A stretch of 64,000 nucleotides of DNA from Candidatus Sumerlaeota bacterium (GCA_026398535.1 JAPLSQ010000073.1:1-64000); one strand, 5' to 3'. Shown: positions 37,729 through 46,953, counted from the stretch's first letter. The notes: a model not told the origin generated them from the sequence alone. Numbers and translations are program-made.

Positions 37729-38608
37729 AACCGCAGATGCAGGAGATTCGACGTTGATCAGCGCCCCCCGCTTGAGCATCATCATTCCTGTTCGCAATGA
37801 ACAGCACACAATCACCAGCCTGTTGCGCTCGCTGGCGCGGCAGGACATGCTGTCGGAGACCCAGGTCGTCGTTGTTGACGGGCGCAGCGAGGACGCCACG
37901 CGCGACGTCATCAGCGGCTTCCCCTTTGTGCGCCTTGTCAGCAGCGAACCGGGACGCGCGCGCCAGATGAACGCCGGGGCGGGGCACGCCCTGGCTCCCG
38001 TGCTGTGGTTCCTGCATTCGGATTCGACGCTGTCCGAGCGCAATTGCATCAACGCTATTCTTGGCGCGCTCGCGGATCCCGCGGTTGCGGGCGGCGCGTT
38101 TCGTTTCCGCCTGCGCGGCGACGATGCTTACTATCGTTTCGTCACCGCGCTCGTAAATCTGCGCTCGCGGCTGTTCCATCGTCACTATGGCGACCAGGGG
38201 ATTTTTACGAAGGCTGATGTGTTCAGGGAAATCGGCGGTTTCCTCGAGGATGAGCCGTGCGAAGATCTTGATTTTGTGCTGCGTTTGCGCCAGCGCGGAC
38301 GGTTTGTATTGCTCGACCAGGCGGTCGAAACAAGCGCGCGCACATGGCAGAAATATGGCAAGTGGCGCACCACGATGTGGCACATCGGCGAGTGGTTGCG
38401 TTTTGAGTGGCGCCGTCTGACATCTCCGCGAAGCGCCGAACCCAGCCAGCTTCCCGAGCCGGAAATGCCATCTGAAACCGCTAGGGGGGGGGCGGCGCCC
38501 GAACCGGTCGAATTGCGCGAAACCGGCGCCGGTATTGCCGCCCCTACGCTCCCTTCGGCCTCGAGCGCTCCGCCGCCACCGCCAGCTGCTCCCGCCCCCA
38601 TGCCATAA
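37721..38608 (+). CDS. Family 2 glycosyltransferase, rSAM/selenodomain-associated type
   Basis: A 295-residue GT-A enzyme: RLSIIIPVRNEQ at the start, VVVDGRSEDATRD (nucleotide site), GRARQMNAGAGHA (about residues 78-90), LHSDSTL as the DxD-like metal motif, GGAFRFRL, YGDQGIFTK and GGFLEDEPCEDLDFVLRL. This set fits the TIGR04283 group (rSAM/selenodomain-associated transferase 2), whose donor and acceptor are unproven. The last 50 residues are a Pro/Ala-rich tail that begins at a run of nine G (38484-38492), so the tail may depend on reading frame at that tract. Translation is coupled to the GH43 gene by an eight-base overlap. Confidence 0.82.
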   Translation: MVETADAGDSTLISAPRLSIIIPVRNEQHTITSLLRSLARQDMLSETQVVVVDGRSEDATRDVISGFPFVRLVSSEPGRARQMNAGAGHALAPVLWFLHSDSTLSERNCINAILGALADPAVAGGAFRFRLRGDDAYYRFVTALVNLRSRLFHRHYGDQGIFTKADVFREIGGFLEDEPCEDLDFVLRLRQRGRFVLLDQAVETSARTWQKYGKWRTTMWHIGEWLRFEWRRLTSPRSAEPSQLPEPEMPSETARGGAAPEPVELRETGAGIAAPTLPSASSAPPPPPAAPAPMP

Positions 38609-38635
38609 ACATCCTGCCGATTCAGCTCGATCTGT

Positions 38636-39400
38636 TCAGCGCCCGTGCGCCAGACGATCAGCAAGCTCCGGTGGCAGACCCTGCAGTCTGATTTCCTTCT
38701 GCGCCCCGTCCAGGTCATACTTCACGCGGTGAAACTGCAGCGATCCGGCGTCGAGATCTAAGATGGTAAAGCAGGAATCGGGATTCCTGTCGCGCGGCTG
38801 CCCGACACTGCCCACATTGACAATGTAGCGGCAACTCTTCTTGATTTGAATCACTGGGGTGCATGGGCCGTTGAGGCGTCCGTTCTCGTTTTCCACGACG
38901 AAAGGCATGTGCGAGTGGCCGATGAAACAGAATCGGTGGGTGAAATGGCGGAAACTTTCACGGGCGTCGCCCATGGTGATGATGTAGGACCACTCGTGGG
39001 GATTGAGCGGCGAGGCGTGAACGAAGAGCATGCCGAAAGCCTCGATGTCCAGCGGCCGCTCGCGCAGCCAGCGCGCGTTTTCGGGCGTGAGAGCCTCCTG
39101 CGTCCATATGATGGCGCGCAGCGCGGCGGGATTGAATGTCCCTGAGTCGGTCAAGTCGAGCGCCGCGAAATCATGGTTGCCGGCGATTGTGGATATCTGG
39201 CGTTCGCGCAAAATATTGACGCATTCGTTCGGATTGCCGCCATAGCCGACGACATCACCGCAACAAATCATCACGTCCGCGCCAAGGGAGGTCATCTGTT
39301 CCAGAACGCTTTCCAGCGCGTGCAGATTGCCGTGGATGTCGGAGAACACACCGATCCGCCGCGGCGTTCCCTCAATAATGTGCATTGTTTTGTCTATCAT
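38636..39400 (-). CDS. Metallophosphoesterase, YfcE-like
   Basis: A 254-residue cytosolic phosphoesterase of the calcineurin superfamily, with the metal ligands in order: FSDIHGNLHALE, CGDVVGYGGNPNE, AGNHDFAALD, LFVHASPLNPHEWSY and FIGHSHMP. Next comes NVGSVGQPRDRNPDSC, typical of the YfcE-like group that binds two metals. Members cleave phosphodiesters of unknown natural substrate. The gene converges on the glycosyltransferase gene and lies downstream of the membrane transferase on the same strand, with a 125-base gap. Confidence 0.9.
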   Translation of the reverse strand: MIDKTMHIIEGTPRRIGVFSDIHGNLHALESVLEQMTSLGADVMICCGDVVGYGGNPNECVNILRERQISTIAGNHDFAALDLTDSGTFNPAALRAIIWTQEALTPENARWLRERPLDIEAFGMLFVHASPLNPHEWSYIITMGDARESFRHFTHRFCFIGHSHMPFVVENENGRLNGPCTPVIQIKKSCRYIVNVGSVGQPRDRNPDSCFTILDLDAGSLQFHRVKYDLDGAQKEIRLQGLPPELADRLAHGR

Positions 39401-39525
39401 GCGGAGTTGGCAGGAAAAACCTTTTCTAAATGGGTTTAATCCGTAACGCCTGTTTATTCACTTGTGTTGTGGCGCGGGCTTCCAGCATGCACGAGAGTCC
39501 ATCCGCTGCCGAGGATGTGGGTGAG

Positions 39526-41004
39526 TCAGCGAAACTGTCTGTGACGCGACAGGCTTATGATACAGTTGACGGCAAGCGCCAACGGATACGCGATGAGCGC
39601 CGCAAAAAGCGGTTCCATGTTCAGCCTGTAGCGGTCATAGCCGACGACCATGGAAATGATGCCGCAGAAATAGAGGATGTTCAGTCCGAGAAATATGCCG
39701 AGGAATCTTGTGGGGCGTCTTGCGAGCATGAGCATGAGGCCAAGCGGCGCCAGCGCGCCATACGACCAGCGCATGGCGCGTGTCACCTCGCATGTCAGAT
39801 GAAACAGTTTCCTGTCCCAGACATCGGGCGGAAACAATCCGATCTGACGCATATGCCGGTAGAGCGGACGGCACAAAAAGGCTTGGTAGAGTTCATCGTG
39901 ATGTGTGTGGCTTATGACGAGCTGGCGGAAGTTGGCCGCCCAGCGGCGGGCAAGTTCGCCCGGATGGGAGCAAAACGTTTCGGCGGCAACCGCCTGAAGC
40001 TCGCGCGAGACCTCAAGGTCGTGCGTTTTCCAGTAGTCTTCGCCATGTTGCATCACCATGGCCATGGGGCTTCCGGCGCGCCCCTGCCGGATGATCCACT
40101 GCTTGAGCGCCGCGGTCTGTGATGAATCGCCGTCGCGCGCTTCCACCATATCCCAATTGCTCCACAACAGGCAGATCCCTTGAAATGTATCAAAGACCGG
40201 TTCCCGGTAATGGATGAAATTGCGCGCGAGCCAGGGGACGGCGAAAAGCGCGAGCCCGGCTGAGAATGCCGCCAACAGCTGGGCCGTGCGTCTCCACGGG
40301 CGGATGCGCAAAACCGTCAGCGCAGCCGCCACAAACCAGTAATACTTCATGATGGGGCGCGTCATGAGCGCCGCGCCGCAGGCCAACCCCGCGATCAAGC
40401 CCTTGCCCGCGCCAGGCCGCTCAAGCGCGCGCCACGTGGTGATGAACATCACAGCGCACGACACCGCGAACAAAACATCTGTCAGAACGAGCTGCGCGGC
40501 AAAAATGATGTTGGCGTGAAGAACGAGAAACGCATATGCCAGCCAGCCGCATGCGCGCCCCGCCTTGGAGCCGAAGTAGAAAGCCACGCACGGCAGCAGC
40601 GGCGCCAGCATCACCTGCAACAGCGAAAACCAGAAATATCCGATCTGCTCGTCCCCGCTCAGCCGGTCGAGGGCGCCGAGTATGAATGGCACGAGCGGCA
40701 CCCGGCACGCGTTGGGTTGCCAGACACCGTCGGACAGGCGATAACCAAATGTGAATTCGCGGAAGATGCCCCGTCCCATCTCGAGATATCCGGCTGTGTC
40801 AGGTTGAATGGTGTAATTGAAAATGGCCCATAACATCCAGTACCAGGCCAGCGCGCACACATAAAGCCACAACCAGAGCCGCCATGGATGCGCGCGGTTG
40901 AGCTGTTCAGCGCCGCAACCGTCAGCTTGCCCGGGGTCAACAACATGGCTCATGTGTTTCAACTTCATTGGCGTTGTTATCCTTTCTGTCTCCGGGGCGC
41001 TCAT
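39526..41004 (-). CDS. Polytopic membrane protein, GT-C/PMT-like
   Basis: A 492-residue inner-membrane protein with about ten helices. The first periplasmic loop carries TIQPDTAGYLEMGRGIF (about residues 66-82), a D-x-x-x-Y pattern like the DxD/E-type loop of GT-C enzymes that use polyprenyl-linked sugars. Later loops hold TRPIMKYYW and VPWLARNFIHYREPVF, common in this superfamily. It could transfer a sugar to a lipid or protein in the periplasm; the substrate is unknown. Its ATG overlaps the rsmA stop codon (ATGA), so translation is coupled to rsmA, an odd pairing. Internal ATGs near residues 13 and 18 are possible starts. Confidence 0.6.
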   Translation of the reverse strand: MSAPETERITTPMKLKHMSHVVDPGQADGCGAEQLNRAHPWRLWLWLYVCALAWYWMLWAIFNYTIQPDTAGYLEMGRGIFREFTFGYRLSDGVWQPNACRVPLVPFILGALDRLSGDEQIGYFWFSLLQVMLAPLLPCVAFYFGSKAGRACGWLAYAFLVLHANIIFAAQLVLTDVLFAVSCAVMFITTWRALERPGAGKGLIAGLACGAALMTRPIMKYYWFVAAALTVLRIRPWRRTAQLLAAFSAGLALFAVPWLARNFIHYREPVFDTFQGICLLWSNWDMVEARDGDSSQTAALKQWIIRQGRAGSPMAMVMQHGEDYWKTHDLEVSRELQAVAAETFCSHPGELARRWAANFRQLVISHTHHDELYQAFLCRPLYRHMRQIGLFPPDVWDRKLFHLTCEVTRAMRWSYGALAPLGLMLMLARRPTRFLGIFLGLNILYFCGIISMVVGYDRYRLNMEPLFAALIAYPLALAVNCIISLSRHRQFR

Positions 41005-41861
41005 GGCAGCGCGCCAAGCAGTTTCAGAAATTCGGAAAGTCCAAGCTCCTCGGCGCGTGTGGCGGGGCGATGGTCAATGGCGCGCAACGCCTGCCCGACG
41101 GCGTCTTTTGTCCAGCCCGCGATGCTGGCGGCGGCCACGGCGTTTGGCATCGTTTTTCGCCTTTGCGAGAACGCCGCGTCCACGAGGCGGAAGAGCAGCG
41201 CCCGCAATGCCGGATCGATCATGGCGTCCTTCAGCCTGAACCTGAGAAGGTTTGATTCCACTTCGGGGGGGGGCAGAAACGCCGTGCGCGGAACCGCAAA
41301 AAGTGATTCGATCTCGCACCAGGATTGAACCTTGATTGATATGGCCCCGTTGCGCTTCGAGCCGGGCGCGGCGGCCAGTCGCTCAGCGACTTCGCGTTGC
41401 ATCATGAGCGCCATCGCCTCGAACGCCGCGCCACTTTCGAGGATGCGCATGATCAGCGGCGACGTGATCTGGTAGGGGATGTTCCCCGCGATCAGGAAGC
41501 GCCGTCCGTCCTGTTGCGCGCGTCTTGCCGCCTCCGCGTAATCAAAATCCAGCGCGTCGCAATACACGAATTCGATGCGCCCCGCGGTTTCACGCCGGTT
41601 CAGAATTTCGCCCTCATGGAGCGGCCTGAATCGCTCGTCGATTTCGATGGCCGTGACATGCGCGCCCGACAGCGCCAGCATTGTCGTGAGGTTTCCCACA
41701 CCCGCGCCGATCTCAACGACAGCCGAGTCAGGGCCGGGACATAGCGTTCCGGCGGTTTCCGAGAGCAGATCGAGATCAACCAGGATGTGCTGGCCAAATC
41801 GCTTGTTCAGCGGCAACCGGTGCCGTTTCAACAGCCGTTTTATATGTTCGCGCTCGCTCAT
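41001..41861 (-). CDS. rsmA: 16S rRNA dimethyladenosine transferase
   Basis: Dimethylates two adjacent adenines near the 3' end of 16S rRNA during small-subunit assembly. The 286-residue protein has KRFGQHILVDLDLL, the SAM-binding VVEIGAGVGNLTTMLA, catalytic NIPYQITSPLI and the C-terminal FLPPPEVESNLLRFR. The ATG at 41861 gives the usual length; the frame is open about 43 codons further upstream without homology. The frame contains a run of nine C (nine G on the plus strand, 41265-41273) encoding the conserved Pro-Pro-Pro. Its stop overlaps the start of the membrane transferase. No pdxA or apaH partners are adjacent. Confidence 0.95.
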   Translation of the reverse strand: MSEREHIKRLLKRHRLPLNKRFGQHILVDLDLLSETAGTLCPGPDSAVVEIGAGVGNLTTMLALSGAHVTAIEIDERFRPLHEGEILNRRETAGRIEFVYCDALDFDYAEAARRAQQDGRRFLIAGNIPYQITSPLIMRILESGAAFEAMALMMQREVAERLAAAPGSKRNGAISIKVQSWCEIESLFAVPRTAFLPPPEVESNLLRFRLKDAMIDPALRALLFRLVDAAFSQRRKTMPNAVAAASIAGWTKDAVGQALRAIDHRPATRAEELGLSEFLKLLGALP

Positions 41862-41872
41862 ATAATCACCAG

Positions 41873-41890
41873 GGGCAGGCAAGGATGCCC
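41873..41890. repeat. Short hairpin, GGGCA...TGCCC type
   Basis: GGGCA (41873-41877) and TGCCC (41886-41890) pair around GGCAAGGA. The sequence GGCAAGGATGCCCGC resembles GGCAGGATGCCCGC at 58380-58393, so both may be copies of one dispersed element. It sits just upstream of the rsmA start. Confidence 0.4.
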
Positions 41891-42141
41891 GCATCACAAT
41901 ATACACACGGTCTTGCGAAACGCCACCTGAATGACGAACGTGAGCATGGGGCAATATCATGCACTCTGTGCGCGGAGATGATGCTGACATCCATAGAATC
42001 CGTGGAACGCATCATTAGCCGCTGCCGGTTTCTGTTGTTGTTATTGCGTTGTGAAATCAAAATCTGTTTCGCTTTTGCTCATACACACATTCAAGCGCCT
42101 TCGTGCAAGGCGCGAATAATTATGAAGGCGATGCCAACTCC

Positions 42142-43200
42142 ATGGCGCATTTGACAGGACATTTCCCGGACGAGATCACAACCGAGGCGGAGCTTGAGGA
42201 TCTGCTGTCGGCGCCTGAGTCGGCGACGGTTGATCTTTTCCGCCGCATCGAGGGCGATGTCATGATCCTTGGCGCAGGGGGCAAAATGGGCCCGACGCTT
42301 GCGCGAATGGCGCGCCGCGCCGCATTGCAGGCGGGCAAGGGACAGGACGTCATCGCCGTGTCGCGGTTCAGCGAATCGTCGGGCGCGAGAGAGACGCTTG
42401 AACAGGCTGGCGTGCGCACCATCGCCTGCGACCTCGGCGACATCGACGCCGTGCGCCCGCTTCCCGCCGCGCGCAACATCATTTACATGGCGGGGCGCAA
42501 GTTCGGCGAACGCGGCTCCGAGCCGCTCACATGGCTCATGAATGCGGTCGTTCCGGCGAATGTGGCGCAGACATTCCGCGATTCGCGCATTGTCGTTTAC
42601 TCGACGGGTTGTGTGTATCCGCTCGTGGCGCCCCAGAGCGGCGGGTGCAGTGAGAGCGTGCCGCCCGCTCCCGCCGGCGAATACGCCGCCTCGTGTCTCG
42701 GGCGCGAACGTATTTTTCAGTATTATTCATCCCTGCACGGCGCGCCCGCGCTCATCCTGCGGCTAAACTACGCGGTCGAGTTGCGTTATGGGGTGCTGGC
42801 CGACATCGCCCGGACTGTGGCCGCTGGCGCACCCATCGATCTCACCGTGAGCTCCGTCAATGTCATCTGGCAGGGTGACGCGAACAACCGCGCCCTGCGC
42901 TGTCTGGAACTTGCATCGTCCCCGCCAGCCGCGCTCAACATCACGGGGTTGGAAACGCTCAGTATCTATGATCTGGCTGTTGGATTCGGACGTCTGATGG
43001 GCAAAGTCGTCACCTTCCGCGGCCAGCCCGGCGCGGCATGCTACTTGAGCGACTCCCGCCGCTCAATGGAGCTTTTTGGCGCTCCCCGTGTGTCCGTGAC
43101 GCAGATCATGCCTTGGATTGCCAAATGGATTGCCAGCGGCGGACGCAATCTTGACAAACCGACGCATTTCAGCGTCACAGACGGGCAGTTTCTGGATTGA
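42142..43200 (+). CDS. NAD-dependent epimerase/dehydratase family protein
   Basis: A 352-residue SDR-type protein. The nucleotide-binding motif is MILGAGGKMGPTLARMA (about residues 38-54), a GxGxxG variant. Asp occurs in ACDLGDIDAV, and NIIYMAGRKFG follows. The catalytic region reads VVYSTGCVYPLV, with Ser/Thr but no clear YxxxK; the nearest candidate is EYAASCLGRERIF, where the Lys is missing. So the active site is altered or unusual. It precedes a DapA-like aldolase by 45 bases and is probably cotranscribed. A combination of this sort suggests catabolism of a sugar acid or amino sugar, but the substrate is not known. Confidence 0.8.
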   Translation: MAHLTGHFPDEITTEAELEDLLSAPESATVDLFRRIEGDVMILGAGGKMGPTLARMARRAALQAGKGQDVIAVSRFSESSGARETLEQAGVRTIACDLGDIDAVRPLPAARNIIYMAGRKFGERGSEPLTWLMNAVVPANVAQTFRDSRIVVYSTGCVYPLVAPQSGGCSESVPPAPAGEYAASCLGRERIFQYYSSLHGAPALILRLNYAVELRYGVLADIARTVAAGAPIDLTVSSVNVIWQGDANNRALRCLELASSPPAALNITGLETLSIYDLAVGFGRLMGKVVTFRGQPGAACYLSDSRRSMELFGAPRVSVTQIMPWIAKWIASGGRNLDKPTHFSVTDGQFLD

Positions 43201-43245
43201 TCGCGGCGCATGGGCGCTTTTTTTAAGGAAAAGGATCGCGTTGAC

Positions 43246-44298
43246 ATGAACCAGGACAAGGGAGCGTTGCTTTCGCGCGGCGCGGCGATTCCAGCTTCGC
43301 CGCTGGCGCTGGATAAGAACCGGCGGTTTGACGAGCGACGGCAGGCAGGTTTGTACGAATATTATGCGGCAGCAGGGGCCGGCGGAGTGGCCGTTGCCGT
43401 GCACACGACGCAGTTCGAGATTCGCGAGCCGCGCCACGGGCTGTTGCGTCCCGTGCTGGAGCTGGCGGCGCGCACGCTGGCCGGGCTCGAAGAGCGCCAC
43501 GGCCGCCCGATCATCAGGGTGGCGGGCGTGTGCGGCGCAACGGCGCAGGCCGCCGCCGAGGCGGAACTTGCCGCGTCGCTCGATTATGACGTCGCGCTGC
43601 TCAGCCTCGCGGCCATGCGTACCGCCACGGACGACGAGTTAATCGCCCACTGCGAAACCATCGCGCGCATCATCCCGCTCATTGGTTTCTACCTGCAACC
43701 CGCCGTGGGCGGGCGCCCCCTGAGCTACAATTTCTGGCGGCGATTCGCCGAGATTACCAATGTTCTGGCAATCAAGATCGCTCCCTTCGACCGTTACAAA
43801 ACGCTCGACGTTGTGCGCGCGGTGGCCGACGCCGGCGCCGAAGACCGCATCACGCTCTACACGGGCAATGATGACAATATCATCAGTGATCTTGTGACGC
43901 CGTTTGTCTTCGGACCACCCGGAAAAACCAAAACCCTGCGCATCCGCGGCGGTCTGCTTGGCCAGTGGAGCGTCTGGACGAAAACCTTCGCCACTCTCCT
44001 CGACGACATTCACGGCATCGCCGACTCCGGCGCGCCCATTCCCAGTGAACTCATCACGAAAAATGCCCAACTGACGGACGCAAACGCGGCAATTTTCGAT
44101 GCGTCGCACAACTATGCGGGTTGCATTCCAGGCATCCATGAAATCCTGCGCCGGCAAGGATTACTCGACAATATTTACTGCCTTAATTCGGACAAAGCCC
44201 TTTCGCCAGGGCAGTCGGACGAAATCGACCGCGTGATCCGCGATTATCCATGGCTGCCCGATGATGATTTCGTTCGCGGGCTGCAATTATCCGCATGA
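43246..44298 (+). CDS. Dihydrodipicolinate synthase (DapA)-family protein
   Basis: A 350-residue TIM-barrel protein of the class I aldolase/DapA type, longer than DapA (about 290). It begins AIPASPLALDKNRRFD, which matches the DapA start (a-x-xTPf), and continues EYYAAAGAGGVAVAVHTTQ, GVCGAT and FYLQPAVGGRPLS. The Schiff-base lysine is Lys177 in LAIKIAPFDRYKTL. The usual Tyr triad cannot be placed with confidence. A true dapA role is unlikely; this looks like a catabolic lyase, paired with the epimerase-like gene upstream. ATG 43246 is preferred over 43210 because AAGGA precedes it. A strong terminator follows directly. Confidence 0.8.
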   Translation: MNQDKGALLSRGAAIPASPLALDKNRRFDERRQAGLYEYYAAAGAGGVAVAVHTTQFEIREPRHGLLRPVLELAARTLAGLEERHGRPIIRVAGVCGATAQAAAEAELAASLDYDVALLSLAAMRTATDDELIAHCETIARIIPLIGFYLQPAVGGRPLSYNFWRRFAEITNVLAIKIAPFDRYKTLDVVRAVADAGAEDRITLYTGNDDNIISDLVTPFVFGPPGKTKTLRIRGGLLGQWSVWTKTFATLLDDIHGIADSGAPIPSELITKNAQLTDANAAIFDASHNYAGCIPGIHEILRRQGLLDNIYCLNSDKALSPGQSDEIDRVIRDYPWLPDDDFVRGLQLSA

Positions 44299-44300
44299 CC

Positions 44301-44324
44301 GCGCCGCTGACGGCGCTTTTTTTT
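44301..44324 (+). terminator. Rho-independent terminator after DapA-like gene
   Basis: A perfect 6-bp stem, GCGCCG/CGGCGC, with a CTGA loop is followed by eight T. It starts two bases after the stop codon and separates the epimerase/DapA-like pair from tsf. Confidence 0.9.
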
Positions 44325-44388
44325 GTTTTGCGCATATTGTTTCCCGCACCCATAGGTTGTTGAAAACAGCAGAACGGAAATAATGCGG

Positions 44389-45291
44389 ATGTCTGAAATT
44401 ACAACACAAATGGTGAAGGAACTGCGCGAGAAAAGCGGCGCGGGGATGATGGATTGCAAGAAGGCTCTGACCGAAACGGGCGGGAACATGCAGAAGGCCA
44501 TGAACCTGTTGCGCGAGAAAGGCGCCGCCATCGCCAGCAAGCGCTCGTCGCGCGTGGCAAAAGAAGGCGTTATCAGCTCGCACATCACGCCCGACCACAA
44601 GACGGGCACGCTCATCGAGCTCAACAGCGAGAGCGATTTCGTGGCCCGAAATGATGAGTTCCGCGAGCTGGCCGGCGCCCTTGCGCGCCATGCGGCGGGA
44701 GCCGTGGAAATCGCGGCGTTCAATGAAACCCGCATCGAAACCGGCGAGACGGTGGCCGACCTCGTCCAGGCGATCATGGGCAAGATCGGCGAGAAAATCG
44801 TGCTGACGCGCACGGCCCAGCTCAAGGCAATGTCGCCCAACGGATTCATTTTCAATTATGTCCATCCCCCCGGAAAGATCGGTGTGCTGGTGGAAGTGAC
44901 CGGCGGACGCGCCGATCTGGCCGGTGATCCGGCTTTTGTCGAGGTGGCGCGCGACATCGCCATGCACATTGCGGCCTCCGCGCCATTGTGCATCCACCGC
45001 TCCGAGGTGACTGCGGATCTGCTCCAGCAGGAGCGGGAAATCTGCCGCAACCAGGCGCTCAATGAAGGCAAGGGAAAGCCCGAAAAGATCATCGACAAAA
45101 TCGTCGAGGGGCGGCTGAACAAATTCTATGCTGAGTCATGCCTGCTCGAGCAGCCATTTGCCAAGAATCCCGACATTAAGGTTGAAGAATATCTGAAGCA
45201 AAACAGCGCCAAATTCGGCGGCGCCGCCGGCGTGGCCGCATTCATCCGCTACAAACTCGGCGAGATGGCCGAAGCCGCGGTGGCGGAATAA
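44389..45291 (+). CDS. tsf: Elongation factor Ts
   Basis: Nucleotide exchange factor for EF-Tu. The 300-residue protein has the N-terminal UBA-like domain (VKELREKSGAGMMDCKKAL, about residues 9-27), the hinge motif ELNSESDFVARND (about residues 74-86), IGEKIVLTR and the two core subdomains, and ends near KLGEMAEAAVAE. ATG 44389 has GGAA nine bases upstream; ATG 44383 in the same frame is the alternative. tsf normally follows rpsB; here rpsB is absent and a terminator precedes tsf, so it must have its own promoter. No pyrH or frr follows. Confidence 0.96.
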   Translation: MSEITTQMVKELREKSGAGMMDCKKALTETGGNMQKAMNLLREKGAAIASKRSSRVAKEGVISSHITPDHKTGTLIELNSESDFVARNDEFRELAGALARHAAGAVEIAAFNETRIETGETVADLVQAIMGKIGEKIVLTRTAQLKAMSPNGFIFNYVHPPGKIGVLVEVTGGRADLAGDPAFVEVARDIAMHIAASAPLCIHRSEVTADLLQQEREICRNQALNEGKGKPEKIIDKIVEGRLNKFYAESCLLEQPFAKNPDIKVEEYLKQNSAKFGGAAGVAAFIRYKLGEMAEAAVAE

Positions 45292-45468
45292 GGGAATAGC
45301 AGGTTTGGCATAACCGTTAATCGGAAATTCTCTCTGTAGCGGCTCATTATGGACTGCCTTTTATGCCTGCGGCAACACGATGCGAAGAAAGTGGAAGTAC
45401 GCTGTGACGGATTCCACACGACGCATTTTGAGTCGTTCCCTGGTCAATACACCGTGTTGTGAAGATAT

Positions 45469-46944
45469 ATGACAGTACGACATTCCATGCCGATGCGCCG
45501 CTGGCGGGCGTTTGTGCTTGCCGCCGTAGTGGCGGTTGTTTTCGCCATGCTGGGGCTGGCCGCTCCGCCGGATACGGGAACAGCACCCGCGACCACGGCC
45601 GTGGCGCCAGCCGCCGAATCATCATCCCGCGCGGTCGCGGCGGTTCCGGCTGAAGACCACTCGGGCACGGTAGCCAAGGTGCTGCTGGTGCTGATGATCA
45701 TTCTCGCCATCGCGAAACTGGGTGGCGACATCTTCGAGCGTATCGGCCAGCCAGCCGTGCTGGGCGAACTGATCTTCGGCATACTCGTGGGCAACATGTC
45801 CCTGTTGCACATCGGGTTGCTTGACCGTTTCTCTGTGGCGTTTATCCACAATCCCGAGACGGACATGATCATCACGATACTCTCGGAGATCGGCGTCGTG
45901 CTGTTGCTCTTCGAAGTGGGGCTTGAAGCCACGCTGGGCGAAATGATGTCGGTGGGGCTGTCGTCTTTTGTGGTGGCTATTGTGGGCGTGATCGCGCCAA
46001 TGGCGCTTGGATTTGCCGTGGGACGCGCGTTTATGCCGGGCGAGCCATGGACGGTGTACCTGTTTCTTGGCGCGGTGCTGGCCGCGACGAGCGTTGGCAT
46101 CACGGCGCGGGTGCTGCGCGATCTGGGCAAAATGCATCTGCGTGAATCAAAGATTATTCTGGGCGCCGCTGTCATTGACGACATCCTCGGTCTGATCGTC
46201 CTTGCGGTGGCGCAGGGTGCGGTGGCCGCGGTCAACACGGGCAAAGCCCTCGATGCGTCGCAGATTCTTCTGATCATTGTCAAAGCCGCCGTGTTTTTTA
46301 TCGCTGCCGTGGCGCTGGGGCGGCTGATGTCGAAGCGCCTGTATCGGTTCGCCTCCTTTTTGCAGGTGCAGGGAGTGCTGCTTTCGGTGACGTTGGCGTG
46401 GTGCTTTGTGGTCGCCTACATCGGCACGCTCGTCGGTTTGGCGCCCATCGTGGGGGCTTTTGCGGCCGGCCTGGTGCTGGAGGACGCAACCTTTGAGGAC
46501 TGGAAGCATTCCGTGCACCATATTGAGGATCTTCTGCGCCCCGTTACCACCTTCCTTGTGCCGATCTTTTTTGTTCACATGGGGATGATGGTCAGGCTGG
46601 AAACATTCGGGCAGGTGCAGATCATGGGTTTTGCGGCCTGCCTGACACTTGCCGCGATCGTCGGCAAGCAGGTGTGCGGCTTGGGCGTGATGGAGCGCGG
46701 GATAAACCGCCTGGCGGTGGGGCTGGGCATGATACCGCGCGGGGAGGTGGGCCTGATCGTGGCGAATATCGGCGCCACAATGCGCACGGCGGAGGGCCAC
46801 CCGGTCATTTCGCCCGACACGTTCTCGGCATCTGTGATCATGGTCGTTGTAACCACGATGATCACGCCGCCCCTGCTGAAATGGTCGCTGGAGCGGAGGG
46901 ACAAAACGCGGCGCGGGGGCGGGATGAGCGCGGCGTCTCCATAG
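45469..46944 (+). CDS. CPA2-type cation:proton antiporter
   Basis: A 491-residue inner-membrane antiporter with about 12 helices. It has an N-terminal hydrophobic segment followed by an Ala/Thr-rich linker, then ILAIAKLGGDIFERIGQPAVLGELIFGILVGN and the transport-site motif AAVIDDILGLIVLA with the Asp pair typical of electrogenic Na+/H+ exchangers. GLAPIVGAFAAGLVLED and MIPRGEVGLIVANIG, a region of CPA2 proteins, follow. No RCK domain is present, so it is the short Na+/H+ type rather than KefB. The stop codon sits in the loop of an 8-bp hairpin. It may serve pH or salt homeostasis. The start follows GAAG; 45469 is the best guess. Confidence 0.9.
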   Translation: MTVRHSMPMRRWRAFVLAAVVAVVFAMLGLAAPPDTGTAPATTAVAPAAESSSRAVAAVPAEDHSGTVAKVLLVLMIILAIAKLGGDIFERIGQPAVLGELIFGILVGNMSLLHIGLLDRFSVAFIHNPETDMIITILSEIGVVLLLFEVGLEATLGEMMSVGLSSFVVAIVGVIAPMALGFAVGRAFMPGEPWTVYLFLGAVLAATSVGITARVLRDLGKMHLRESKIILGAAVIDDILGLIVLAVAQGAVAAVNTGKALDASQILLIIVKAAVFFIAAVALGRLMSKRLYRFASFLQVQGVLLSVTLAWCFVVAYIGTLVGLAPIVGAFAAGLVLEDATFEDWKHSVHHIEDLLRPVTTFLVPIFFVHMGMMVRLETFGQVQIMGFAACLTLAAIVGKQVCGLGVMERGINRLAVGLGMIPRGEVGLIVANIGATMRTAEGHPVISPDTFSASVIMVVVTTMITPPLLKWSLERRDKTRRGGGMSAASP

Positions 46945-46953
46945 CGGAGACGC
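46933..46953 (+). other. Hairpin over the antiporter stop codon
   Basis: GCGTCTCC (46933-46940) and GGAGACGC (46946-46953) form a perfect 8-bp stem with a 5-base loop, ATAGC, that contains the TAG stop codon. There is no T run after it, so it may protect the mRNA end or be part of a factor-dependent terminator. Confidence 0.5.
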
